A stretch of DNA of 64,000 bases from Caulobacter sp. GTDB taxonomy: Bacteria > Pseudomonadota > Alphaproteobacteria > Caulobacterales > Caulobacteraceae. Below, piece after piece: positions 22,575-31,341 of this stretch; position 1 is the first letter of the stretch, and each line of letters starts with the position of its first letter. The translations under genes and the position numbers were made by a program. Below the pieces are notes generated by a model. The model saw only the letters and a list, made by a program, of their open reading frames with translations. It was not told where the DNA came from and searched no databases. The stretch spans positions 248,001-312,000 of the forward strand of contig WGLL01000005.1 of assembly GCA_016125585.1 (NCBI GenBank), in the 5' to 3' direction.

Positions 22575-24272
22575 TTACGCCGCCTCTTCGACCTTCAGCG
22601 TCTCTTTCAGGTCCTTCTTGAGGAACTTGCCGCTGGCGTTTCTCGGGATGCTCTCCGACAGGAACCAGATGTAGCGGGGCGACTTGTGCTTGGCGATCAG
22701 GCTGGCGACGTGCTCGCGAACCTCATTGGCGTCGACCACATGGCCGTCGCGCAGCAGGATGGCGCAGGCCACCTCCTCGCCCAGGCGGTCGTCCGGCACC
22801 CCGAACACCACAGCCTCGGCCACCGACGGGTGGCGGTAGACCGCCGCTTCGACCTCGGCGCAATAGACGTTCTCGCCGCCGCGCAGCACCATGTCCTTCT
22901 TGCGATCGACCAGGAAGATGAAGCCTTCCTCGTCGATCCGGGCCACGTCGCCGGTATGCAGCCAGCCGTCGGTGATGCTCTCGGCGGTGGCGTCGGGGCG
23001 GTTGATGTAGCCCTTGATCACGCTGCTGCCCTTGACCCACAGCTCCCCGACCTCGCCCTGCGGCAGGGCGTTTCCGTGATCATCGACAACCTTGGCCTCG
23101 AAGTTGGGCAGGGCCCGGCCGCAGCTGGCCGGCTTGTCGACGAAGAAGTCGCCGCTGAGCGAGGTGATGACGCCGCAGGTCTCGGTCATGCCATAGCCGG
23201 TGTTGGGCCGGGCGGTGGCGACGGTCTTCTCGATCTTGTCGACCAGATCGGGCTGGATCTGCGCGCCGCCGCCGCCGACCGACAGCAGGGTCGAGGTATT
23301 GTATTTGTGGAAGTCGGGATGGGTGACCAGCTCACGGGCCATGACCGGCACGCCGCTGACCGCCGTGACGCCTTCGCGCTCAATCAGCTGCAGGGCCTCG
23401 GTCGCGTCCCAGCGGTACATCAGCACCATCTTGCCGCCGGCCGCGGTCACCGCATAGGCGCCGCAGTTGTTGGCGGTGACGTGGAACAGCGGGGTGGTGA
23501 CCAGAGAGGTCGGGATGGCCGGCGGGGCGTCGGGATCGATCGGAACGCCGGTCACCCGGGCGTTGATCAGGGCCGTGCACTGGCCGGAGAAGACCATGTT
23601 GAACAGGTTGGCGACACAGCCCCGGTGGGTTAGCTGGGCGCCCTTGGGAAAGCCGGTCGTGCCGGAGGTGTAGAAGATGCAGGCGTCGGCGTCGGGATCG
23701 ACGGCGACGTCAGGCATGGCGCCGCCATGGCCCGCGACCTCGCTCCAGGCGACGCCGCCGGCGGGAACCTCGGCCCGGACGGCGACGATCTTCGCATCCC
23801 CGGCCATCGATGTGTGTTCGGCGATCCGCGCCAGGCGTTCGGCGTCGGCGAAGACCACCTTGGGGCGGGCGTCCTCGAAGCCGTAGGCCATCTCCGGCGC
23901 GGTCCACCAGGCGTTCATGCCGACCACGGCGACGCCGATGCTGACCGCGCCCCAGTAGATCAGCATCCATTCGGGATAGTTCCGCATGGCGATGGCGATG
24001 CGGTCGCCGGGCTCAACCCCGTTGGCCATCAGCCAGTTGGCCACAGAGGCGGTGATCCTGTGGGCCTCGCCATAGGTGATCCGCTCATCCTGATAGACGA
24101 GGTAGTCTCGGTCCGCGTAGGGCAGGGTGGAGAGCCAGACTTCCCGCACGCTGGGCGGGGCGTTCTTGAAGCTGCGGATCCGGTTTCCCCGGACCTCGAT
24201 CTCGGTGATCTCGAAGGCGCCGCCCGGTCCGGTCAGTTCGTCCCAGGCGCGATTGAGCTCCGCGTAATGCAT
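22575..24272 (-). CDS. Acyl-CoA synthetase (AMP-forming, FadD-like)
   Basis: A 565-residue class I adenylate-forming enzyme activating a carboxylic acid to its CoA thioester. The P-loop-like YTSGTTGFPKGAQLTHRG (near residue 203), GYGMTETCG, WLHTGDVARIDEEGFIFLVDRK with the hinge after it, and the catalytic Lys of PRNASGKFLKKDL are present. The overall profile fits medium- or long-chain fatty acid or similar hydrophobic acids. A composite repeat and the PaaI-type thioesterase lie upstream, in the same direction. The specific substrate is unknown. Confidence 0.92.
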   Translation of the reverse strand: MHYAELNRAWDELTGPGGAFEITEIEVRGNRIRSFKNAPPSVREVWLSTLPYADRDYLVYQDERITYGEAHRITASVANWLMANGVEPGDRIAIAMRNYPEWMLIYWGAVSIGVAVVGMNAWWTAPEMAYGFEDARPKVVFADAERLARIAEHTSMAGDAKIVAVRAEVPAGGVAWSEVAGHGGAMPDVAVDPDADACIFYTSGTTGFPKGAQLTHRGCVANLFNMVFSGQCTALINARVTGVPIDPDAPPAIPTSLVTTPLFHVTANNCGAYAVTAAGGKMVLMYRWDATEALQLIEREGVTAVSGVPVMARELVTHPDFHKYNTSTLLSVGGGGAQIQPDLVDKIEKTVATARPNTGYGMTETCGVITSLSGDFFVDKPASCGRALPNFEAKVVDDHGNALPQGEVGELWVKGSSVIKGYINRPDATAESITDGWLHTGDVARIDEEGFIFLVDRKKDMVLRGGENVYCAEVEAAVYRHPSVAEAVVFGVPDDRLGEEVACAILLRDGHVVDANEVREHVASLIAKHKSPRYIWFLSESIPRNASGKFLKKDLKETLKVEEAA

Positions 24273-24377
24273 AGATCGTCTTCCATCCCTGAAGGTCGAC
24301 GGCTCTTGGCGGCCGTTTGGTTATCACTGTTCATAGACGAAGGGCCGCGCCGGATGCGAGTCCCTTGTTTGGCGGCC

Positions 24378-24481
24378 AAAGCGTGTTCTGATTGGTGGGA
24401 ACCGGCAATCGGACCAAACACGCGGCAACCAGGAATCTGGAGCAGCGCGGTTTGAGCCGATCAAACCGCGCGCGGCTCCAG
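24378..24481. repeat. RIME-like composite hairpin repeat, copy A
   Basis: Module 1 (24378-24425) is an imperfect hairpin with GCGTGTT and AACACGC ends around GGGAACCGGC. Module 2 is a hairpin with outer arms CTGGAGC/GCTCCAG (24437-24443, 24475-24481) and a perfect 11-bp inner stem (24445-24455, 24461-24471). Module 1 aligns with 55022-55070 and both copies end in GGCTCCAG. The element overlaps the thioesterase stop codon and may act as its terminator. Confidence 0.7.
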
Positions 24482-24919
24482 TGCGGCCCGGGCCGCGCCC
24501 TCGACCCGCGCGCGGTCCATCACCCGCAGGGTCGAGCTGGCCTTGGCCAGAATGACCCCGGCCGGATCGGTCAGCCGCGCCTCCATGAAACAGGTCGACT
24601 TGCCGCCGCCCTCGATCCAGGCCTCGGCGATCACCCGGCCCGGCCGGGTCGGGGCGAAGAAGCTGACCTTCAGTTCCAGCGACATCGGCACGATGTCGTG
24701 GCCGGACCGGGCGATCAGGGCGTGGGCCATGGCCGCGTCCAGCCAGCCGGTGATGAACCCCCCCTGCACCACGCCCCCGGAATGGCACATGTGCAGCCCG
24801 CCCTCGTACTCCAGCACCGCCCGGCCCTTGGGGTCCATCTCGATGCGGCGCACCAGACCCAGGGTGCGGCTCAGATCGTCGGCGGACGGGACGGAAGAGG
24901 GGGCGGCGGCGTCGGTCAT
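24461..24919 (-). CDS. PaaI-type hotdog-fold thioesterase
   Basis: A 152-residue acyl-CoA thioesterase of the PaaI/hotdog family. HMCHSGGVVQGGFITGWLDA around residues 43-62 holds the catalytic-region His-Ser-Gly-Gly-x-x-x-Gly-Gly motif, followed by a central helix and VSFFAPTRPGRVIAEAWIEG in the beta sheet. It would hydrolyse hydrophobic acyl-CoA or aryl-CoA thioesters. It lies upstream of the acyl-CoA synthetase and in the same direction, so the two may act on the same compound class. The ATG at 24917-24919 begins the domain; an upstream extension is not coding-like. Confidence 0.87.
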   Translation of the reverse strand: MTDAAAPSSVPSADDLSRTLGLVRRIEMDPKGRAVLEYEGGLHMCHSGGVVQGGFITGWLDAAMAHALIARSGHDIVPMSLELKVSFFAPTRPGRVIAEAWIEGGGKSTCFMEARLTDPAGVILAKASSTLRVMDRARVEGAARAALEPRAV

Positions 24920-25042
24920 CGGAATCGGTCTCTGCGGTTTGTGTCTCGTCACGCAGCATAGCCGCCTGCCGTCGCGGCGCCGCAATGGCTTGCCTGCCGC
25001 CGACCCATCGCCGATGACTGAAGCCTCACCGGAGCGATCATC

Positions 25043-25225
25043 ATGGCTGGCCTCAAGGACAAGCGCGGCTTCATCGACAAGGACCGGCTGGACCTGTCCG
25101 AGCGCAAGGCCGTCGAATACTGGATGAAGCGCTGGGGCGTGACCCGCGACCAGTTGACCGTGGCGCATCGCAAGGTCGGGCGTTTGACCAGGGACATCGC
25201 CGCCGAACTGGGCAAGAAGCGATAG
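25043..25225 (+). CDS. DUF3606 small protein, 60 aa
   Basis: A 60-residue basic protein with the DUF3606 pattern: DKRGFIDKDRLDLSERKAVE, then YWMKRWGVTRDQLTVAHRKV and a short basic tail. It is an uncharacterised family common in alpha- and betaproteobacteria, often linked to stress conditions. GGAG lies upstream of the ATG. It is divergent from the thioesterase and convergent with the 133-residue gene. Confidence 0.75.
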   Translation: MAGLKDKRGFIDKDRLDLSERKAVEYWMKRWGVTRDQLTVAHRKVGRLTRDIAAELGKKR

Positions 25226-25271
25226 GCGGTCACGCCGCGAGGGCGCTGTCGCGAGGCGCTGCGGCCGGCGG

Positions 25272-25673
25272 TCAGCCGCCCTGCGGCGTCGGGCTCGGCA
25301 TGGCGATATAGCCGCGCTCGACCATCCGGCGCATGGCCTCATAGGCCTCGGCCAGTTCCTCGAAGGTGCTGCGCAGGTGATGCAGCTGGGCCAGGTCGGC
25401 CGAGCTCAGCTTGCCGCCGGCGGCCGAGGCCGCCAGGGCCTGGCTGACCCAGATGGCCCGCGCCTGGGCGGCCGCCACGGCCAGCCGCTGGAACTTGCGG
25501 ATGTCGCCCTGGCCCAGGGCCTGGCCGACGATTTCCTTGTTGGCGGCGAAGGCGGCGTAGTCGATCTGCTCCAGCAGCCCGCGCATGCGGCGCTGGGCCT
25601 GCGGATCGGAATTGTCTTCCGGCTCGAAATGGTCGTGCGCGCGCCGGAACGCATTGGTGCGGGTGACGGACAT
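25272..25673 (-). CDS. Hypothetical helical protein, 133 aa
   Basis: A 133-residue predicted all-helical soluble protein, rich in Ala, Gln and Arg. It starts SVTRTNAFRRAHDHFEPED and contains LEQIDYAAFAANKEIVGQAL, ARAIWVSQALAASA and a terminal helix FEELAEAYEAMRRMVERGY. The regular pattern suggests a helical bundle. GGAGGAGG precedes the ATG, so translation should be strong. I do not recognise the family. Confidence 0.65.
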   Translation of the reverse strand: MSVTRTNAFRRAHDHFEPEDNSDPQAQRRMRGLLEQIDYAAFAANKEIVGQALGQGDIRKFQRLAVAAAQARAIWVSQALAASAAGGKLSSADLAQLHHLRSTFEELAEAYEAMRRMVERGYIAMPSPTPQGG

Positions 25674-25771
25674 GGCGACCTCCTCCGGACGCCGGCCCCG
25701 GGGGGCCTGAAGCTCACAGCTTGCGCCCGGGGGCGTTAACGCCCTGTTGAGGCCCGCCCCGCGCCGGATCC

Positions 25772-26716
25772 TCAGGAAAAGACGCGGGTCTCGTCGCCGG
25801 GATGCTCGGGCGGCGCGCCCATCAGGATGGCGGCGGCCGGCGGGGCCATCAATCTGTTCTGGTGATCTGCCCCGGGGACATAGGCCAGCGTCCAGTTGAA
25901 CGGCGCGCCCAGCGCCCTGGCCCGGTCGCGGGCCGAGCGGAAGAAGGTGTGGCCCCGGGCAAAGCGGAACGGCCCCTGGGCGTCGGCCTCCGGGCTATGG
26001 CGCAGCGACTTGTGGTGCGGGTCGATGTCCGCCTCGCCCAGCAGCACCGTGGCGTCGCGGGCGAAGGCGGCGGCCGGGTCGGCGGCGCCGGCGGGCAGGC
26101 CCTTGAGGCCATAGGGCCAGGCGATCGCCGGGTCGGGCAGGGTGTACCAGCCGGCGTTGGCCATCACCACCTTCTCGGCGCGGGCCTTCGGGGTCAGGAA
26201 CAGGAAGCGATGCACGAACTGCGAGCCGCCCGAATGACCGTACATCCGGTAGGCGGTCTGGCGTGAGCCGTTGCAATGCACATAGTCGTCGAACAAGGGC
26301 TCGATGGCCGAGAAGGTCCAGGCCGAACGCGGCCGGGCCTTGTCATCCTTGTCCAGAACCCCGCCCTGGCTGAAGTCCGACTCCTTGGGGAAGGAGTCCT
26401 TGTCGAACCGGGGGGCCAGCACCACGAAGCCGCCGGCCCGGGCCAGATCGGCCCACTGGTCGCGATAGACGTCGGCGTCGCGCTGGGCGCCGTGGATGAC
26501 GATGACCACCGGGGTGTCGGGCCCAAGGCTGTCAGGCGCGGCATAGAAGACCTGGATCGGGGGGCCGGACCAGCCGCTGAACAGATAGTCGCCGACGCCG
26601 GGCTTCAGCTTGCGGTCGCTTGCCGATCCTGCCCTGCCCGCCGCCGGAAGGCCGAGGGCGGGGAGCACCAGACCGGCGATCAGAAGGTGGCGGCGGGACA
26701 GGGCAGGATCGGTCAT
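25772..26716 (-). CDS. Exported alpha/beta hydrolase (PHB-depolymerase/esterase-like)
   Basis: A 314-residue hydrolase with a Tat-like signal (SRRHLLIAGLVLPALGLPAA, residues 7-26). The fold motifs are VIVIHGAQRDADVYRDQWAD (oxyanion region), RMYGHSGGSQFVHRFLF with the nucleophile Ser of GHSGGS, and GADHQNRLMAPP with a candidate His. It is expected in the periplasm. It lies 14 bases after the TonB receptor and probably shares its transcript. Cleaving an ester or oligomer taken up by that receptor is inferred. The start at 26716 begins the signal sequence. Confidence 0.82.
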   Translation of the reverse strand: MTDPALSRRHLLIAGLVLPALGLPAAGRAGSASDRKLKPGVGDYLFSGWSGPPIQVFYAAPDSLGPDTPVVIVIHGAQRDADVYRDQWADLARAGGFVVLAPRFDKDSFPKESDFSQGGVLDKDDKARPRSAWTFSAIEPLFDDYVHCNGSRQTAYRMYGHSGGSQFVHRFLFLTPKARAEKVVMANAGWYTLPDPAIAWPYGLKGLPAGAADPAAAFARDATVLLGEADIDPHHKSLRHSPEADAQGPFRFARGHTFFRSARDRARALGAPFNWTLAYVPGADHQNRLMAPPAAAILMGAPPEHPGDETRVFS

Positions 26717-26730
26717 GACGCTGGACTCTC

Positions 26731-29700
26731 TCAGAAATCGACGCGGATCTGGGCGTAGATGAAGCGCCCGCGGTTGTCGTGGTAGGTGGCGTAGTAGCCC
26801 GAGGACTCGTCGGCCAGCGGCGGATCCTTGTCCTCGATGTTGTTGGCCCCGACCCTCAGTCGCACGCCGTCGAGAACCGGAGTCTTGAACCGGTAGTCGG
26901 CGTAGAGGTTGAAGGTCAGCCACTCATCGACCTTCCAGAACTCGCCGGTGACATCGTTGGTGGCGCTGGTGTCGTAGAACCCGCCGACATAGCGGAAGCC
27001 GACTCCGGCGCCCCATTCCTTGAACCGCCAGGTCAGGGTGCCCGACGCCCGCCATTCGGGATTGCCGTCCAGCTGAATGCGGTTGACCTGCTGGGCGCTG
27101 AAGTTGGGCCCCAGGATCGGATCGTTGAGCAAGGGCTCGAGCGACTTCTTCTCCTGGTCGTAGCGCAGCAGATGGCTGCCCTCCATCTGGAACGAGAAGC
27201 GGCCGAAGTCGGTCTTGGGCCCGCGCCAGCTGAAGGCCAGGTCCAGACCCTCGACGTCGCGCGGGTCGAGGTTCAGGAAGCTGTCGATGACATAGTCGAC
27301 CGCCCCGACCGCAGTGCGCTGGTCGCCGGGATTGGCGGCGTTCCAGGCGTCGAAGGCGATGATGTCGTCGGGCGTGACGGTGCGACGGATGACGTTGGGG
27401 TTGGAACTACCCTGCTTGCGCAGCAGGAAGTCCAGGGCCAGGGACTCCTCGACCCCGAAGTTGTCGATGACGTTCTCCTGGTGGAAAGACCACCAGTCGG
27501 CGCTGAACTGGAACTCGCCGAACGGGGTCTTCGGCGGGCGGATCACCCAGCCGAGCACCTTGGTCGTGGTCTCTTCCGATTCCAGGTTCGGATTGGCCTG
27601 GCGGATCGAGCGGCGGTAGCCGACGCCGGTGTCATCGGGCAGGCCGGTGACGTCGGAGCGATAGAAGTCCTCCTGGCCCAGGTTCAGCCGGCTGATGTCG
27701 CCGCGATACAGCTGCACCAGGTTGGGGGCGCGGAAGCCCTCGGCGTAGGCGGCCCGGAAGAAGGTCCACTCGAAGGGATACCAGGAGCCGGCGATCTTGG
27801 GTTTGACGATGAATTCACCGGTGTCGGAGAAGGACTCCGCCCGCGCCGCCAGCTGCAGATCCAGCCGGTTGACCAGCGGGATGTTCATCTCCGGGCTGAC
27901 CAGGGGAACCAGCACCTCGGCGAACACCGCGAACACCTTGCGGTCTGCCTCGGAGTCGTCGGTCGGGCTGACCCCGACGATGTCGGAGCGATTGCCGCCC
28001 AGGCCGTCGGCAAACTTGATGGTGCCGTCCAGCCGGGGGTCCCGGTCGTCCATGTACCATTCGCGGCGGAAATCGGCCCCGAAGGCCGCGCCGACATCGC
28101 CGCCGGGCAGGGTGAACAGGTCGGGCCGGGAGATGCGGAAGTCGAGCCCGGTCAGGGAGGTGGCCCCGCTGTTGACCGACTTGATCCGCACCGCGTCCAG
28201 CGCCGTCTGGTTGTTGCCGTTGGGGCCGCCGAACACGTTGTAGGCGTCGGGGGTGGTCAGCTCCAGCTGGGCCTGCAACAGGGTCTTGGAGACGGTGTTG
28301 CCCTCGACGTCTTCGGTCTCGGCCCGGTGGTAGAAGAAACCGGTCTCCCAGTTCCAGTCGCCCCAGTCGCCGCGCAGGCCGGTGACGATGCGATAGGACT
28401 GTGAGCTGGTCGAGATCTGGCGCGGGCCCTGGTCGATGGGGCGATAGGCGGACACCAGCACATCCAGCCCGGCGGCCGGAGCGTTGATCCCGGGCAGACG
28501 GTTGGGGCTGGTCGTCGGGCCGAAGGGGTTCCAGTAGTTCTCCTTGGGCACGATGATGTAGGCGAGGCTGTCGTCCACCGGCTGGGCGGCGCGCTCCGAA
28601 TAGGTGTCGGCCTTGTAGTAGGACAGCTCGGTGAAGGACTCGACGCCGTTGTCGAACTGATGGGTCAGCTGCGAGAAGACGTTGTAGCGGTCGACCTCGG
28701 GCGTAATGCGCCGCACGTCGTTGAAGTCGTAGTAGAGCGCGCTGTTCTGGTTGCCGTCGTCGGTGCCCAGCAGGGGATCGGCGACCAGCGGCGAAGTGGT
28801 CCCCGGCTCGCCGATCGGCTGGATGTGGAAGATGCCCGAGCTGTTGGTGATGTTGCTCGATCCCCGCCGCACCCGGGTGCCGACGAACAGGCCGTTCGCG
28901 TCGAGGCCGCCGGCCTGATAGGTGCCGTAGGGCGTCAGGGACGAGGTGTTGCGGAACTGGGTGTCGTCGGCCCAGGCCTTGGGCAACAGCGGGCGCTTGT
29001 CGACGCTGAGGCTGTAGTCCCGTTCGCTGGCCAGCAGGCTGTTGCGGGTGAAATAGCTGGCGACCACGATCAGGTTGGTCTTGTCGTCGTTGAAATTCAG
29101 CCCGCCGGCGAGATCCACCGAGGTCTGGCGCATGTCCGTGCCTTCCGAGCCGCCGTAGCGGCTGGTGACCCGCAGACCCTCGTAGTCGGTGCGCAGCACG
29201 GTGTTGACCACCCCGGCGGTGGCGTCTGCGCCGTAGAGGGCCGAGGCCCCGTCGCGCAGGACCTCGATCCGCTGGATGGCGCCGGAGGGGATTTCGTTGA
29301 CGTTGACCACCTGGCGCGGGGACTGGTCGATGTCCTGGCTGCGGGCGAAGGGCGCCATGCGGCGGCCGTTGAGCAGCACCAGGGTGTTGCCGGCGCCCAG
29401 ACCGCGCAGGTTGACCGTGGCGATGTCGCCGCGGGCGTCGTTGGGACCGTCGCTGGTCTCGTTGAACTCCATGGAGCCGGCCTGCGGGATGTTGGCCATG
29501 ATCTCGCCGGTGGTGTCTGCCCCGGCGGCGTCCAGCTCATCCTGGCCGATCGTCGAGACCGCGATGGCCCCGGTCTTGCCGGCGCCGGCGATGCGGCTGC
29601 CGGTGACGATCACGGCGTCGACGTCGTTGTCGGCCGGGGCCGGGGCGGGCTCGCTCTGGGCCAGGGCGGGCGCGGCGATGGTCAGCACGCCAAGCGCGGC

Positions 29701-29739
29701 GCCGGCGGCAAGATACTGGCGGAATGTTCGGCTGGTCAT
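26731..29739 (-). CDS. TonB-dependent outer-membrane receptor, 1002 aa
   Basis: A large outer-membrane transporter. The signal peptide is residues 1-27 (ending PALAQ), then a TonB-box-like DAVIVTGSRI (about 41-50) and a plug domain with VNLRGLGAGNTLVLLNGRRM and ALYGADATAGVVN. The 22-strand barrel ends in RGRFIYAQIRVDF with the expected terminal Phe. The size and the repeated Asn/Gln/Gly-rich loops are typical of oligosaccharide- or polymer-uptake receptors in caulobacters and sphingomonads rather than siderophore receptors. GGGGGAG precedes the ATG. dctA ends 47 bases upstream in the same direction and an exported hydrolase follows, which suggests a nutrient-uptake operon. Confidence 0.92.
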   Translation of the reverse strand: MTSRTFRQYLAAGAALGVLTIAAPALAQSEPAPAPADNDVDAVIVTGSRIAGAGKTGAIAVSTIGQDELDAAGADTTGEIMANIPQAGSMEFNETSDGPNDARGDIATVNLRGLGAGNTLVLLNGRRMAPFARSQDIDQSPRQVVNVNEIPSGAIQRIEVLRDGASALYGADATAGVVNTVLRTDYEGLRVTSRYGGSEGTDMRQTSVDLAGGLNFNDDKTNLIVVASYFTRNSLLASERDYSLSVDKRPLLPKAWADDTQFRNTSSLTPYGTYQAGGLDANGLFVGTRVRRGSSNITNSSGIFHIQPIGEPGTTSPLVADPLLGTDDGNQNSALYYDFNDVRRITPEVDRYNVFSQLTHQFDNGVESFTELSYYKADTYSERAAQPVDDSLAYIIVPKENYWNPFGPTTSPNRLPGINAPAAGLDVLVSAYRPIDQGPRQISTSSQSYRIVTGLRGDWGDWNWETGFFYHRAETEDVEGNTVSKTLLQAQLELTTPDAYNVFGGPNGNNQTALDAVRIKSVNSGATSLTGLDFRISRPDLFTLPGGDVGAAFGADFRREWYMDDRDPRLDGTIKFADGLGGNRSDIVGVSPTDDSEADRKVFAVFAEVLVPLVSPEMNIPLVNRLDLQLAARAESFSDTGEFIVKPKIAGSWYPFEWTFFRAAYAEGFRAPNLVQLYRGDISRLNLGQEDFYRSDVTGLPDDTGVGYRRSIRQANPNLESEETTTKVLGWVIRPPKTPFGEFQFSADWWSFHQENVIDNFGVEESLALDFLLRKQGSSNPNVIRRTVTPDDIIAFDAWNAANPGDQRTAVGAVDYVIDSFLNLDPRDVEGLDLAFSWRGPKTDFGRFSFQMEGSHLLRYDQEKKSLEPLLNDPILGPNFSAQQVNRIQLDGNPEWRASGTLTWRFKEWGAGVGFRYVGGFYDTSATNDVTGEFWKVDEWLTFNLYADYRFKTPVLDGVRLRVGANNIEDKDPPLADESSGYYATYHDNRGRFIYAQIRVDF

Positions 29740-29786
29740 GGTGTCTCCCCCTTGTCTGGTTGGTCTTGTTCTTGGCGGTCGTCAGG

Positions 29787-31121
29787 TCAGTCGGTGGGCG
29801 CCTCGGCGGGCTCCAGGATGTCCTCATGGGTCGGCGCATGGCCCAGGGCGGCGTTCAGCTGGGCGCGATCCAGCCGCCCCTCCCACCGCGAGACCACGAT
29901 GGTGGCCACGGCGTTGCCGATGAAATTGGTCAGGGCCCGGCATTCGGACATGAACCGGTCGATGCCCAGGATCAGGGCCAGTCCGGCCACCGGCACGGTC
30001 GGCACCACCGACAGGGTGGCGGCCAGGGTGATGAAGCCGGCCCCGGTCACGCCCGCGGCGCCCTTGGAGCTGAGCATGGCCACGCCCAGCAGCAGCAGTT
30101 GCTGGCCGATCGACAGCTCGATACCGACGGCCTGGGCGATGAACAGCGCCGCCAGGGTCATGTAGATGTTGGTGCCGTCGAGGTTGAAGCTGTAGCCGGT
30201 GGGCACCACCAGGCCGACGATGGACTTGGGGCAGCCGGCCCGCTCCAGCTTGTCGATCAGGCTGGGCATCGCCGCTTCCGACGAACTGGTGCCCAGGACC
30301 AGGAACAGCTCTTCCTTCAGGTAGCGCAGCAGCTTGAGGATCGAGAAGCCGTTGAACCGGGCGACCGCGCCCAGCACCACGATCACGAACAGCGCCGAGG
30401 TCAGGTAGAAGGTCGCCACCAGCCCGGCGAGGTTGGCCACCGAGCCGATGCCGTATTTGCCGATGGTGAAGGCGAAGGCCCCGAAGGCCCCGATGGGGGC
30501 GGCCTTCATGAAGATGGCGACCAGCTTGAAGAAGGCCTCCGAGGTCGCATTCAGCACGTCGAGCACCGGCTGGCCGCGCTCGCCGACCAGGGCCAGGGCG
30601 ATGCCGAACGGGATCGAGAAGAACAGGACCTGCAGGATGTTGCCGTCGGCGAAGGCGCTGGTCACCGTCGCCGGGATGATGTCCATCAGGAACCCGACGA
30701 TGGTCTGGTCGTGGGCCTTGGCGACATAGGCGGTCACCGCCGCGCCATCGAGGCTGGCGGGATCGATGTTCATCCCGGCCCCGGGCCGCACGACATTGGC
30801 CACCACCATGCCGATGACCAGGGCCAGGGTGGAGAAGGTGAAGAAGTAGCCGAAGGCCTTCAGGGCCACCCCGCCCACCTTGTCCAGCTCGCGCATGCCG
30901 GCGATGCCGGTGACCACGGTCAGGAAGATGACCGGGGCGATGATCATCTTCACCAGCTTGATGAAGGCGTCGCCCAGCGGCTTCAGGCTCTCGCCGGTGG
31001 CCGGGAAGAAGTGGCCGATCAGGGCGCCGACCAGAATGGCCAGCAGCACCTGAGCGTAGAGATGCCGGTGCAGCCCCCGCTTTTTCGGCGCGTCCGGCGT
31101 GGTGTGGTGCTGGCTGATCAT
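29787..31121 (-). CDS. dctA: C4-dicarboxylate transporter DctA
   Basis: A 444-residue inner-membrane symporter for succinate, fumarate and malate. After [21 protein letters not shown] come the DAACS motifs: [17 protein letters not shown] (serine-rich hairpin), [39 protein letters not shown] and [16 protein letters not shown]. These match DctA closely. The start is the ATG at 31119-31121. The regulatory genes dctB and dctD diverge from it. In rhizobia DctBD activates dctA through sigma-54; I see no convincing -24/-12 element here, though two dyads sit in the gap. Confidence 0.93.
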   Translation of the reverse strand: MISQHHTTPDAPKKRGLHRHLYAQVLLAILVGALIGHFFPATGESLKPLGDAFIKLVKMIIAPVIFLTVVTGIAGMRELDKVGGVALKAFGYFFTFSTLALVIGMVVANVVRPGAGMNIDPASLDGAAVTAYVAKAHDQTIVGFLMDIIPATVTSAFADGNILQVLFFSIPFGIALALVGERGQPVLDVLNATSEAFFKLVAIFMKAAPIGAFGAFAFTIGKYGIGSVANLAGLVATFYLTSALFVIVVLGAVARFNGFSILKLLRYLKEELFLVLGTSSSEAAMPSLIDKLERAGCPKSIVGLVVPTGYSFNLDGTNIYMTLAALFIAQAVGIELSIGQQLLLLGVAMLSSKGAAGVTGAGFITLAATLSVVPTVPVAGLALILGIDRFMSECRALTNFIGNAVATIVVSRWEGRLDRAQLNAALGHAPTHEDILEPAEAPTD

Positions 31122-31269
31122 GCCCGGCGAATCTTCCCTGCGCTTCCCGTCCACCCTCTGGGGGATGTTCCGCCAAGGGTCGCCGCGCGCCGCCGGCCGG
31201 GCAAATTCGATCTCAAGCAGTCGAAGTAATTGTAAAATAGAGGTATTTAGTCCGGGTGGGGCCGAGACT

Positions 31270-31321
31270 GTGCGAAAACTTGCACGCGGTGACGAGGATT
31301 TGTGCCATCTTTCGCACAAAT
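31270..31321. promoter_or_regulatory. Two GTGC-N8-GCAC dyads between dctA and dctB, candidate DctD sites
   Basis: Site 1 is GTGC-N8-GCAC at 31270-31285. Site 2 is ATTTGTGC-N8-GCACAAAT at 31298-31321, with perfect 8-bp arms. Their centres are 32 bases apart, about three helical turns, so both would lie on one DNA face. The pattern resembles rhizobial DctD upstream sites as I remember them, which supports binding by the DctD encoded at 33180-34523. Confidence 0.6.
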
Positions 31322-31341
31322 CGCCTCAGGAGCAGGGCAGG

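Noticed and set aside
26779..28404. A 541-residue plus-strand frame inside the TonB receptor gene
   Set aside because: Antisense shadow of the receptor; no recognisable domain.
31122..31260. A sigma-54 promoter for dctA
   Set aside because: Several GG-N10-GC matches occur by chance in GC-rich DNA, but none resembles TGGCAC-N5-TTGCA on the dctA strand.
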